DNA of 64,000 nt, taken from NCBI RefSeq assembly GCF_000972845.2, contig NC_040032.1:16778871-16842870 (forward strand), in the 5' to 3' direction. Under the pieces are notes generated by a model. That model ran no database searches, had not been told where the DNA came from, and saw only the letters and a list, made by a program, of their open reading frames with translations. Of this stretch, positions 25,963-37,600 are shown piece after piece. The first letter of the stretch is position 1, and every line of letters begins with the position of its first letter. The translations under genes were made by a program, and so were the position numbers. The stretch comes from Larimichthys crocea. Lineage: Eukaryota; Chordata; Actinopteri; Sciaenidae.

Positions 25963-28829
25963 GCAGCAAAAACTATTTCAAACAAAACGGGCTGTCTTCT
26001 CACTCTTTCGGACCAATAAAGTAAGTGTGGAGCCAACTCTCCCTCTAATGGTTACAGTGTTGGCCAGCTGCCCCAGGCAGATGTTGGCATTTCCCGCAGA
26101 CTGTCTGGACGAACTTTAGCAAAAAGAGCACAGACAGGTTGCATAGAAACAACTACGCAGATGTGATGTCAGTTTCATGTCGGCCTGCTGTTTTTAGTAT
26201 CTTTACAGACACAGTTCATCATACTCCTTATTGCCTAATATGCTTTACCTCTACTTTATTGTCTCTGTCCATTGTGAGGCCTGGTTGTAGCATGTTAATT
26301 TAGTGGACGTTATAGTCAACGTAAGAGTAGAAAGGTTGACATCACCTCAGTTGTTTCTAACAGCAGCTAGTGTAAGTCTCTCTGTTGGACTGTTGATGTG
26401 TGGTTGTTTTTTTTGTTGTTGTTGTTTTGAGTTTTTGCTCGGTTGGTGCAGCACAGATTTTTCTCACCTGAGAGGACACGTTCAAATCCTGAGTGAGTCA
26501 ACATAGCTCGATTACATCGTAACACAATTTATGTGCTTGTTGTCTGTGAAATAGACTTTATATTTGTAGCCAACCTTGAGCCTAATTATATGAAAATCAC
26601 ATTATAGTAAATAGAATCACAATGGCACTGTTTATTTGGATGCTTGTCTTAAGTAGATAAGAGCAGAAATGTTTTTCAGGAGGTATAATTGATTTCTGTG
26701 TATATTAGGCGCCTTACGATGATGATTACCCATATTTCATTTATGCTGTCAGTCACTGTTCAGATTATATGGCGAGCAGCCCTGCTCCTCACACAGTGCT
26801 CAGTCCACAGATGAAGACAGTGGCACACATTTGTAGCCTGAAAGGGAGAATAGAATAGTTTCCATATGCAGTTTGATGGCAAGTCTCATTGATAAATGCT
26901 TTTCTTGTGCACAGTTCATAAATCTGCACTTTAGTACTACATTTAAGTGAGTTAAAGTGAGGCAAACATAAGTTGGATGGCAGACACAGGAAATATAGCA
27001 CACATTGTTCTCTATAGAGTTACACATTAGTCACTCGTAGCATGAAATGATTTTCCTCTCTAGTTTTTTTTTGTCCTTTCAGTCAAATATGTCTGTGCCA
27101 CAAGTACAAGAGAGACTTGGCGCTATCATTCCTCAATCGAAATGAAGAGTAACACGCAAGTCTGTGTTCTTACTGGACCTAATTCAGAACAACAATCTGA
27201 CCCACATCATGCTTGGGATTGTTTTGCTCCCAAAGCTAAAGGCAGAATCAGTGCAGCCCCCTACATTTAAATGCTGCTCCACAGGGAAAGGCGGTAGCCA
27301 AACTCTAATAAAAATCACCAGTCATAGGAAATGAGGATTGCCATTTCAACTGAAAAAATCCTTAATTATATAAAATGCCAGCCTACTGGGGGCTGTGCAG
27401 GCAAGATAAGAGCACTAGCTGCTCACTGTTTAAAGTCCTTACAGTTAAACAGCAGTGTCAACTCACTAGATGTGTGTTTAGTGAGATGGCTTCATTTTTT
27501 TTTTTTTTCCGAGAGTGCTATACACAGATATCTAGAGTATGTACTCAGGTGCTTCTAATGGACCTAACATGTCTAATATAGCTTTGAGAGTGACAAGTGG
27601 TGACAATGATACAGTTTGTATACTGTGTGCGTGTCTGCAGCAACGCGTCGGATGTATCGCAGTTACACTCGATATTTCTTTAACATGGATTACAAAGGCT
27701 TCCTCTCAGGTGTCATAGGGTTTGTGAGCTCATATATACACAAGATGGAGCATTTTCTCCGCTCGGGAAGATTTTTCTTTTTAATGCAGTTGTGCTTTTT
27801 TTTTTTTTTTTTTTTTTTCACAGTCTGTCTTTGAATAAGGGTGAGACAGAGGGTTATGTGAGGCTGACAGCAGAGGAGATTGCTGTTAAGAGATCACTGC
27901 ATATTTCTTTCTCCTCAACTGTTTTTTTTTTTTTGTCGTGTATTGCCAGTGTTATTGGCCTTTAGCAGGCATCTGGATTTTCAAAAGACATTTTATTAGT
28001 CTGAGTCGCTCTTACTCACAGGGTAAAGGTGGTAAGTCATGTACAGTATTTCTTTTTTATCCCCCCCCTGAGTTTGGACCTGCACATGAACTCGGGTCAA
28101 GCTTTTATATTTCCCCTTTATGCCTCCTTCTCTAGTCTCACATATACCTATTTTGTTTTATGCCTGAAGTTACTCCAGAAGAAGGAAAAAGCTGCGACAC
28201 ACAGCCGAAAGTATCGACAACATTTTAAGTTGGTTCTTGCCGGCATCTCTGAATCATCAGGTCATATATAGGAGAGCGTAAAGTATCTCAAATGTCTGGG
28301 TGCAAACTGCTCAAGTGAACTCTATAATAATCCTGTGTTGCTCTTCTTATTCAACAGCCGATGTTGTTTTACAAGTACTCCTTCACATTATGCATGGCAA
28401 CATTTACACTGCAACCTTACTAGTTTATTAGCATGGTGGAAGTATTTCTAGAAATGTGCTTGTTTTGTGTTGTGCATGATTATACAAAGTGAATGTTACT
28501 CCTATGCATAATACACACAGCATGTAGACTATATTTAGAATATCATACTGGATTCACTCTTCATTTTGGTCTTTTCAATCTAAATCCTGCAACATTTTGT
28601 CAGTTAATATCAAATGAAATTGAACATGTAGTTTTTTAATAAGCTGTAAGCATCCGTAACCTGTAATACGACCTATAAGCAAGTCCTTCGAGACAAACGT
28701 ATGAATCCAGTAATGTGTTCTTTTGATTCAAACGTGTCCCCCTTTGAGTAAGTAATAGCAAGTAAGAGTGGACCTGATCATTGTTGGGTGTTTCTGAGCT
28801 GCTCTGCTCCCCGCTGTGTTTGTATGCAG
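24847..28829 (+). other. msi2: msi2 intron between exons B and C
   Basis: An intron of 3,983 bases from GTTTGT to tgtatgcag at 28821-28829. It contains A- and T-rich runs (24970-25030, 27499-27511, 27798-27819), a TAA trinucleotide array at 25926-25963 and no recognisable exon. A stretch near 27642-27709 has exon-like borders (ctgcag and a following GTGTCA) but no Musashi-like product and was not called. Confidence 0.8.
25926..25963. repeat. TAA trinucleotide microsatellite
   Basis: About twelve uninterrupted TAA units inside an msi2 intron, immediately followed by TAGCAGC. Confidence 0.95.
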
Positions 28830-28984
28830 GCACCAACCCGTCAAGGCCCGGAGGTTTCCCTGGTGCTAACAGTCCAGGGCCTGTGGCTGACCTGTACGGA
28901 CCCAGCAGCCAGGATTCGGCTGTGGGCAACTACATCAGTGCTGCTAGCCCTCAGCCTGGCTCTGGGTTTGGCCCCAGCATCACA
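28830..28984 (+). CDS. msi2: Musashi-2, C-terminal exon C
   Basis: This exon encodes [20 protein letters not shown], then [19 protein letters not shown] and [12 protein letters not shown]. The [19 protein letters not shown] and [15 protein letters not shown] motifs are hallmarks of the MSI2 tail. The acceptor is tgtatgcag (28821-28829), with two bases completing the split glycine codon. The donor is ATCACA|GTGAGT, leaving the frame at a codon boundary for the last coding exon. Compared with the human tail as I recall it, GHGIA is replaced by GPSIT at the exon end. This exon is shared by short and long isoforms. Confidence 0.95.
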
Positions 28985-31954
28985 GTGAGTACTCAAAATG
29001 TAGACTCTGTGTCATGTCTGACCGCACTCTGAGCTCAGTTGCCTCTTTTGCGTCATAATAGCACCGCTAAAATTAGACACTAAGCCAGTGCACAGCGCCT
29101 GTGATTGTGATGTTCTGTACAGCAATTCAGAGAGAGCGGAGCTTACTAATTAAAGGACATTATAGTCATCCACTGAAATGAATCAAAAGAACCGCCCCCT
29201 GGTTCTAGATCAGTACAAAGTGTTAGAGTTGGATCATTTCTCTGCAGAGGTCTCTACTTTTACCGAGGTCAGAGGTCCCATAAGCATTTTGTACATCAGG
29301 GTCTTACCTCTGAAAGTTATCTGTGTCAAATGCAAATGTTTATTCCCCTTAGCTGTTGCACAAATCACCTCACTTCAGACTCTGTGTCACCTTCCCAGAA
29401 CAAATTTCCTTTATTTTTAGAAACCCATCTGTCCCAGAGCTTGAGTTTGCTCCGTCACTAGGACAATGCTTCCAAGCAGGTTTTGCCTCTCCCAATGTCC
29501 TTGTCCAGGTGTTGTTGCTGAGCCAGGTGCTGTGGCACTTTTTCCCTCTTGCTGATCAGTTAGCTGCCAGTTGCCATGTCAACTCATAAGTGTAAGATTA
29601 GCAGGGCTAGTAGAGGTGACGGTAACAAAGAGGGGTTCTCAGTCTGTCTATGTTTACTGCCTGGCAATGTGCTCAGACGTCTGTCTCGGGCTGTGTGTCA
29701 GTTTAGGTGACGAGCAGCAACCTGTTCGTAATCCTGCCTCTTGCTTTGACTGTGATCAAAAAAGAAGCTGCTACGAAAATGCCTCAAACACAGTGTTCTT
29801 GACAATGAAGACAAAGACGGGCAAGATAGCGGTGCTACATAAAAATTGGGCAATAAAATTTACAAAATAGGCTCTTCTTATTGTAACCCCAAGTCTTGGA
29901 GAGATCATCTTAAAGCCAGTAAAAGGACTAACTTCAACCATGAAATATAAAGTATATTACCTTGTTTAGCATTAAAAAGTCAGGAATAGTGCATGAACCA
30001 GACATTCAAATGTTTAGGACGTTATTGTCAACAAAGGGCCAGAGTTCAAACTCCCTAAAAGACATCTGAAACAGCTATTTGTTTACTTAGCATGTGTGTG
30101 TGTTATTCATACCTTGGACCTCACTGAATAATTAATCTCAAAATGTTGAATTTTATGGCCCCTAGCAAGGTGCAACAGGGCTGAGACTCACTGCCAGGCT
30201 TGTTGGGGCATGTTTGTACTGTTTGTACATGACTGAACTGAGTGACACAGTATAGGTTATGAAAATAACACCTGCTTTCTGAAAGAAGCTAATTAATGCA
30301 CGGCTTAACTGAGGTGGAATAACAACAAGCCCATTAGTACTGCAAGCGAACACCGAAAGACTACAGGGTGAAGACATTCTTTTCAAACTTTATAGTCCAC
30401 ATCATTAATTTGAATATAATACAAGAAGCAGAAAGTGCAGGGAAGATTCATTCGGGGTGTTTGTGGTATTCTTGTTTTGTTAAATTGAGTTTAAGGCATG
30501 TTTATCATTCCGTATGGTCATGGTACAATACTTTGTGTATCTCTCTCCTGGAAATTTATCACTTTGTGCAGTAAACTGAATCATTAGGACTAAGTGTAAC
30601 GGCTTAGCATGAATGAAGTTAATGTGGGACTTGTACAGGCAGTAATGTTGTCAGTATGGGGTAGTGTCACTGCGAGCAAATGTGCAAATAGCTCATTTTA
30701 ATGTTAGTAAGTATGTGTAATTGATTTATGATATCCAAACAAAAACGGAGCTTAACAGAAAAAAATGCATCTTATTGGCTTTTTGCTTCCTAAGCAAAGC
30801 CTCTCTTATTAATTGTTTTAGGTCCACTGGCTATCTGCCATAATCTGTTGGTCTCAGTGTAGGAAGCAAAATATTTGTTATGAAAGACCAGGCTGGCTCG
30901 TTTTCAAAGCAGATTTACCAACAGATAGTTTACAGATGGAAATGAGGCGATTTGTTTCCATTATTTTCTATTTGTTGCAACACTTTGTAACTAACAGTTT
31001 AGTGCGTTAGAGTTAGAGAATATAAAAAAAAACAAGTCTTTCAATGCAACAAATGCTATAAATCCTGACCTGAATAGAAACGTTTCATCACATTCACCTT
31101 AAAAACGTTTTATTGGGGCTAATTTATAAAGCAGATCAGTGAAGGATATACTGTATTTTACCCGTATAATCCAGGCAAGGTGTTTTGATTCCCTTACAGA
31201 ATATAAAATTGCGCTTGCGATGCCGCGCACTAAATCACCACTTCAGAATTACCCGGTGAATCAAACCGAGTGCAATAAAGCAGAGAGGTGATGCAGCAGC
31301 CCTGTGACTTTCTGCTCTCGGCGAGATGATCTCTCTATTCAGAACATTAAAATAGGAAATGATTCAGAACTAAAATGTCTTTTATATTTCTTTTTTTTTC
31401 GGCGTGGATGCTGTTGGAACTAAACGTACGTAAGATCATCATGTGTCACAACCTCGTGGATGACTTCAGAGTCACTGATTTGTCCCTTCGGTCTTAACGC
31501 TCCAGTGATTTTATTAATCCCTTTAGCCAATATCAAAACAGCCACTGTGAAGAAGCAGTAATGAACTTAACTATTTTTTTTTCTTTAATGCAAGACAATT
31601 AGAGTGCAATTAGCTGATTGAAGTGATAAAGACAGATAATCGCTGTTGAAAGTGCTTCTCTTTTCACTGTTGTGTGTGAATTCAAGGATTTCTTCAAGAC
31701 CTGTCAGCAGCAATATTCACAGTATCCTGATAACTGAGCTACATAATAAAAACCATTCAGTATCAAAAACACGCTGATCCTACTGAGGGGTGTTTATGAT
31801 CCTATTCTCTGCATGCTTTCAGATAAAATTGTTTGTGTATGTCGGCATGAGCAGGGATTGTTTGCGCGTGTGCGTGGTTATTATCTCCCTCACGTGTTAT
31901 TGTAACCTGCGAACTACAGACTGGTGAAAAATGAATGGAAAAACCAACATTGTA

Positions 31955-32700
31955 TCCTAGTAAGGCCACAAAGACAGCTTCAGTGCATCTTGGCACTGAT
32001 TCTACAAGTCTCTGAGCTCTACTGGAGGGATGAACACCATTCTTTCCAAAAGACATATCCACATTTGGTGTTTTGATAATACTGGTGAACAGTGCTGTCG
32101 GTCCAAATTCTCCCATAGCTGTTCAGTTGGGTTGAGATCTGTTGACTATAAAGATTATAGGACATGATTTAAACCATGTTCATACCCCTCAAACCATTCA
32201 GTGACCTATGGATGGGGGACCATTCCCATCAGGATCAAGATGTTTGAGATGTTTCATCATAGGATTAACGGTGATCATTCAAAACAACATTGTATTTATT
32301 CACTTCAGTCCAGTTTTAATCATACAGAAGTTATCTGATGACACTTTTCCACATAGAGCAGGTGCTCTTTATATTATTATTTACCCAAGAGACCCAAGAA
32401 TTCCCACCATAAGCAAGCGCTTGGTGACAGTGACAAGGAAAAACTTCCTTTTAACACACAAAAAACCTTGAGCTGATTAGTTGACGGTCATCTGCCGAGG
32501 GACGGACGGACGGACGGACAGATGGATAGATGGATGGTTGGTTGGTTGGTTGGTTGGTTGGTTGGTTGGTTGGTTGGTTGGTGTAACAGAGCCTCCTCTC
32601 GTTCAGCATTCAGGCCTGTACCATTATCTTGGCGGACACCACACATGTACTTGTCCACTCGTGGAGAATATGGTGACCAGATCACTTTTCTCCACATATC
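31955..32700 (-). pseudogene. Decayed Tc1/mariner-type transposase, interrupted
   Basis: Read on the minus strand, segments match a Tc1-like DDE transposase. 32640-32697 gives WRKVIWS followed by a deletion where the conserved DES segment should be, then VDKYMCGVRQ. 32111-32146 gives DLNPTEQLW, matching the conserved DLNPxExLW block near the C-terminus, with an upstream stop codon. Around 32208-32236 the segment that should carry the second catalytic aspartate is shortened. Homology then runs into the last helices down to about 31955. Between about 32345 and 32583 the element is broken by unrelated repeat DNA and a microsatellite. Frameshifts, stops and deletions make it certainly inactive. 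It lies antisense in an msi2 intron. Confidence 0.75.
32346..32582. repeat. Second repeat plus GGAC/GGTT microsatellite inside the Tc1 relic
   Basis: The phrase AAGCAAGCGCTTGGTGACAG, a following AGGAAAAACTTCCTTTTAAC, and CATCTGCCGAGGGACGGACG resemble another fish interspersed repeat that commonly ends in tetranucleotide repeats. GACG units occupy about 32500-32518, GATG units follow, and about twelve GGTT units fill 32535-32582. Transposase homology resumes directly afterwards, so this block was inserted into the Tc1 copy. Confidence 0.6.
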
Positions 32701-33312
32701 TGTAGAGAAGTACTGATGGCTTTTACACCACTAGACTAATGTGCATTCATCTTTGTAATGAATGATTCATGCACTACAGCCCGACTATAATATCCTCCCT
32801 ATGTGATGTGTGTCAACGGACTGATCATTCAGTGTGCACTTTAAACCACAATTCCTGACCCTGTTTAGTCTTTCCCATACATCTAAATGCAGATATCACT
32901 TTTTTCTACATGCTACAGAGCATGATTGGTTTGGCTAATTGTTGAACTATACGATGCAGTGGACCTGTGTGGATGCATCTCATTTGTCACTTCAGGTTTT
33001 TCCTTTAATTTGTCACCCGTCTGTATGTTGATGTAGAAAATAAAATGTTTGAAGTTATTGTATCTTGAATTATTTAACACAGTATGAGATCATTCACTTT
33101 ACATAGTATATCTAACTCTTTTTAACATGATTTCTCTCTCACGAGACAACCAGCCTGTGATATAATACATGTGTCCTGCTCTGCTACTGAACATGATCAA
33201 ACTGAATCAAAAAAGTTCACAACCATGCCATCTGGAAAGAAAGTTGATATGATACTCACTTTTTCTCTCCTTGAAATGCATACTGACAAAAGCACTAACT
33301 GTACACTTTTAG

Positions 33313-33354
33313 GGCCCGTTGATTGCGACAGCTTTTACAAATGGATACCATTGA
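33313..33354 (+). CDS. msi2: Musashi-2, last coding exon D with stop
   Basis: Thirteen codons, GPLIATAFTNGYH, and a TGA at 33352-33354. This is the exact invariant C-terminus of vertebrate Musashi proteins. The acceptor is cacttttag, in phase with exon C. The four exons in the window together encode 164 residues. The exon continues as 3' UTR to 33383, where GAG|GTATTG forms a donor. The stop codon is therefore 29 bases before an exon junction, too close for junction-dependent nonsense-mediated decay under the usual 50-55-base rule. Confidence 0.96.
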   Translation, partial: GPLIATAFTNGYH

Positions 33355-33418
33355 ACAGGTGGCCGGTTGCCATCTCATCAGAGGTATTGCATTTTATTTA
33401 CTGTGCTATTTCTATCAG

Positions 33419-33421
<3 letters not shown>

Positions 33422-33452
<31 letters not shown>
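33422..33452. repeat. CT microsatellite
   Basis: About fifteen CT units inside the 3'-UTR intron of msi2, 40 bases after the donor. Confidence 0.95.
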
Positions 33453-33457
<5 letters not shown>

Positions 33458-34156
33458 ATGTTCATCACATTATTTCGTTTGTTTTTGATTCACCTCCCTC
33501 GAAATGACAGAGCTGGTAGTAAAGTGTGAGTGTGACGACGGGTTCATGTGTTCACAAATTCGGCGAGGTGATCCTTCCGTGTGACGTCTTGAACAAAAAA
33601 AGATCGAACAAATTCGACGATAATCAGTCTGTAGGGATGTCACACACACACAGATACTACCAGTTTTGAATTCTTTCTTCTATCTGATTAACATTTTGAA
33701 ATGTTTCCACAGTCTTCCACATATTTTAGAGTATGCCACTTAATAGTTTATGTTTTTGATTATAAAGGACAGATCTCTCATCACACTTCTTTGCCGCTGT
33801 GACTAGAAGAAATCTTAAATCCAAATCTTTTTAACAAATCGAAGAATCTTTAAAAAATGCCCAAACAGCCTACGAGGAACCAAATATTTCAGTTTCATCA
33901 TGTTTATTCTGTCATCTCTATCGCTAACATTGTCCCTCATATGTACAGTATAAGAAGTATCTAAATGCCTTGAGCTTCTCGCCTGCTTCCAGCTACTTTC
34001 TGTTTTGTAGATATGTTGTGTGATGTGTGTTGAATTCATTTGTGCACAAACTGCTTTTTTTAATGGGTTATTAGCAGCTAAGAAATCGATACTCACCAGT
34101 AGCGGCACATGCATGAACATGATTGCAAAGTTATTAAGTATAGATTTTTTATTTTT

Positions 34157-34422
34157 TTAAAGGTCCAGTGCAGAGGATTTAGTGGCATCTAGCAGTGTAC
34201 CTGCTGATTGCAACTCCCTTGTTTCACCCTTTACTAAAGGGTTTAAAAGACAGATATAAAATTAGATATAGATATAGATATTAGATATAAAAGGCAAATT
34301 TTAAGGTAACAGTTACTATTTTCAGGCGATTATACAAAATTAAATTATAGTTATTCATATTATGTTACATTTCTGTCATATTCTGTAAACAGAGCCCCTA
34401 AATCTGACACACTTGACCTTAA
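34157..34422 (+). mobile_element. TTAA-flanked MITE, copy 2 (best preserved)
   Basis: Intact TTAA at both borders (34157-34160 and 34419-34422) encloses 258 bases. The left end, GGTCCAGTGCAGAGGATTTA, and the inverted right end, GGTCAAGTGTGTCAGATTTA, align with few mismatches over about 24 bases, giving clear terminal inverted repeats. There is no coding capacity. The right end (CCCCTAAATCTGACACAC) is shared with copy 1. TTAA duplication is the signature of piggyBac-type insertion, so a piggyBac-like source is inferred. Confidence 0.75.
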
Positions 34423-34612
34423 AAATGTGTTTAAAAAATCATTGTTGTCACTTTTATTTAATGCGATTGTGCCTCCATAAATGGTCCAACGTATTTTATT
34501 TGTTAAATCACAGTAATGTCTACAGATATCTGTCATTAAATGTCACTTTGAGTGCAGTATTCTTACGGTTTCTAATGTTGTTGTTGTCCTTTTTTCTTTC
34601 TTTATCGCCCAG

Positions 34613-37600
34613 CAGAGTATATCTGGTGGCCCAGGAAAGACAGGACGAAGTTTCTAATTGGCTTTGTGTGCAGGTGATGCTATCCAACTTCAAGCACTAC
34701 AGCATCACCAAGGCAAAAAGAACGAAAGTCGGAACCATATGAAGAAGAAAAGAAAACGTTAGTCATCTCAGAAAAATAACAACTGCTGTACTATAATCCA
34801 AACCTCCTATAACTTTACAACCTGGTTTGGTATGATGTTTCACGTCGATTTCATTCACCTATTTCCTTCCTCTGTTTAGCTTTTTCGTTTCGATTTAGGT
34901 TTTTAGGAAGTCATTTTCGTTTTAACCTTGAGTTTTGTGTCATTTTATTTTATCTTCCAGTATATTTGTGTAAATGGATTTTTTCGTTTTTTTGAAGTAC
35001 GGGGGTCATAGCCAAGAATATCTGCAAGTCATGTCTTCATCTTTGTATCGGTTAGTGTAAAGGAGAAACGATTGGATGTTCCAGTCTTTCCGCAAAAAAA
35101 GAAGCTCAGTGTGGAGAGACAGAGAAAAAAAATAATAAATTTTAAGGAAAATTTAAAGAGGGTATCTAAGTAATAAATCTTAGTAGCTGTTTTATTTCTT
35201 GTGATGTCTCATTGTTAACCATAATTACCTATTTTTGGGCAATACAAAGAGGACTCCAATATTTTTATGGTCCTTTTTTATAAGTGTTGTTTTTGTTGTT
35301 TAGAAATATATATATATGCTATAACAAATTTCATATAACTACATTGTGAATTCAAACTTGAGAAAAAGAAATGTAGCTGTACATATTATTCCAGTCACTG
35401 CATATAACCAACTCAGTGAGAGAATAGCATATTTTTGTGATGGTGTGTCAAAAGAACATGTTATAGCGTGTGAATAGAAGAAAAAAGCTGTAAACAGTTA
35501 TTATTATACGTTTTTCTGCTGGAAGACGGTATAATGACCCCAGAGACAAACAGAACACACTTGCTCTGTAAATACTGAAGCTGAATAATTTTACAAAGTG
35601 TCATACCAGCAAATTTACAAACGGTGAGTTAAGTCAACACAGTTTTAAGAAATAATAATAATAACAATAAAAAAAAAAGAGCCTGATTGGTATCTTTTTT
35701 TGTCTAACTGTTAAGATATCAGTATCATTTCAAAGAGAGAGAGAAAAAAAAAAGATGATTTAATCCAAAGCACACTGTACTTAGATGTGAAGATTAGAAC
35801 TTGAACCAGGCATTTTACAGTGCTCTGTGCATCCTGACACTTTTATACTCTTGAGAGGAACTTGTTAGTTGTATGTTATTGTTTGTTTCATCCTGCTTGT
35901 TCCTGATTCATTTTTGGAACACAATATCTGGGCTCTGTGCTAGAGCCTTTAATAATGTAATGCTTGTTCTTCTGAATCAGTTCTTTTTTGAATGAATTAG
36001 GAAAGTAAACATTTTGATACCATACCTCAGCCTTTGTGAGTTCTATTGTGGAATCATTGGCAGGTTTAATTTATTCTAGTGGCAAAATAACTGAAAAACA
36101 CTGAAAGGTAATAAAGCGAGTAATCATTGCACTGTGAGTAGTAAAGTACAGGCCATTTTTTTCCTATTTGCACATGTATATGTTGGCTTTTTAAAAAAAA
36201 AAAAAAAAAAACGGCCCTGTGCTTTGGGATAGTATGAAGGATGTTGGGGTTAATGTATTCTCGACTAGACAAACACTTCAGAGTTTTGAGGTGAGTTAAC
36301 AGCTTGGGAAATAGTGACTGATATGTTGCAGTGTACACTTGGATTTCTTTATATATTAGACCCATGTCTCATCTAAAGATATTTATACAGGGTCAAAAGA
36401 TGACACTGAATTATTCACTTATCTGTCGCTGCACCAGGTTTTACACAGTATGTGTGGTTAATGATTTTACTCATGACAAACATTTAATAATAATATGCTC
36501 CAGAGTGCAGTCCAGTTTTTAAAGTCACTGATGGAATGAATGGTGTGTATTCTGATAATACTTTACCTGCTGCAGGTGTATTTTGTTGTTGTTTTGTTTA
36601 TTTCATTTTACCCACTTCTTGTCTCATTTCTTTGATTTCGAAACAACCAGGTAAAGAAATATGCTGGATACTTCTAAAGTAAATGATATGGAGGTGTGAT
36701 CAAGTAATAATTTAAAGAATAAAGAAAAAAAAACCCTTGTAATGTTCAAATGTAAAAGAAAAAATAAGAAATACAAAACTATAAAAAAAAAGAAAGATGC
36801 TTCTTTGCTGATTTCAAGTTTAATCAGAGTTTTATTGATACTTTGTGGTTTATATATTAATAATTGTAATATACTATTAAAATGTACTGTGCATCCATTG
36901 CTTTCTCTCTTTCCATTCCCCATCCTCAGAGATCCTACTTCTTTTGTTGATCATTCATGTATTTCATTAGTGTGTAAAGAAATCACAGTTAACTTGTAAA
37001 CAGAGTGCTGTCTTTGATACCAGTGTAGTGGTCTTTGTTGTTCTCCCTTGCTCTACCTCTCCTTTCTCTCATATTTATCCCTCTCCCTCTCGCGCTCTTT
37101 TTCTATCTCCTGTAATTACAAAGTAGATGTTATATAGGACTCATTAATATAATACTTGTAGTGAATAGTGGATTTAGGACCAGTCAAGGTAGACCTTTCT
37201 CTAAATGATCATGTTATTCTGAGATTTGCAGACAATTATTTTGATAGAGGTTCATTGTAATTTATTCCCTGTATGTTTGACTCTTTTTTTTTCTTTCTTT
37301 TTTTTTTTTTTTGGTTTTTGCCACTCTCACATGGTTTCAGCTAACCAAAGCTCTCATGGATGAACAATAGAGAAACAGTTGCTGTAAAGATGGAATTGTT
37401 CACAAGGCATTATTTGGATCCCCACCCTTGAATGTTTTAAAAGGGGTGTGCCATACTACCTTAAATGCTAATGCTAGATATGCAAAACTTATTTTTTGTT
37501 CGTTTTTGGATTATTTTTTAAGAGGGGACACAAGCTATAATCATGGACAAAGATTTTATGTAAAAATATATTTCATATTTTTTTAAGACATACCAATGAT

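Larger units (their letters stand above)
28985..33312 (+). other. msi2: msi2 intron between exons C and D
   Basis: An intron of 4,328 bases from GTGAGT to cacttttag (33304-33312). It holds a decayed Tc1/mariner transposase on the minus strand (31955-32700) interrupted by another repeat and a GGAC/GGTT microsatellite. No further exon was recognised. Confidence 0.85.
33384..34612 (+). other. msi2: msi2 intron within the 3' UTR
   Basis: The donor is GAG|GTATTG at 33383|33384. The acceptor is tttatcgcccag at 34601-34612, or cagcag ending at 34615, after a strong T tract. The sequence before the donor (GGTTGCCATCTCATCAGAG) and after the acceptor (GGCCCAGGAAAGACAGGACG) reads as continuous with the mammalian MSI2 3' UTR as I remember it, which supports the join. 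A CT microsatellite lies just inside the donor side (33422-33452), and a TTAA-flanked MITE (34157-34422) lies about 190 bases before the acceptor. Confidence 0.7.

Noticed and set aside
27642..27709. Exon-like interval with ctgcag before and GTGTCA after
   Set aside because: The product is not Musashi-like, the donor is weak, and phase does not help; treated as chance.
32535..32582. GGTT array considered as telomere-like
   Set aside because: The unit is GGTT, not TTAGGG, and it continues from GACG and GATG units as an ordinary tetranucleotide repeat.
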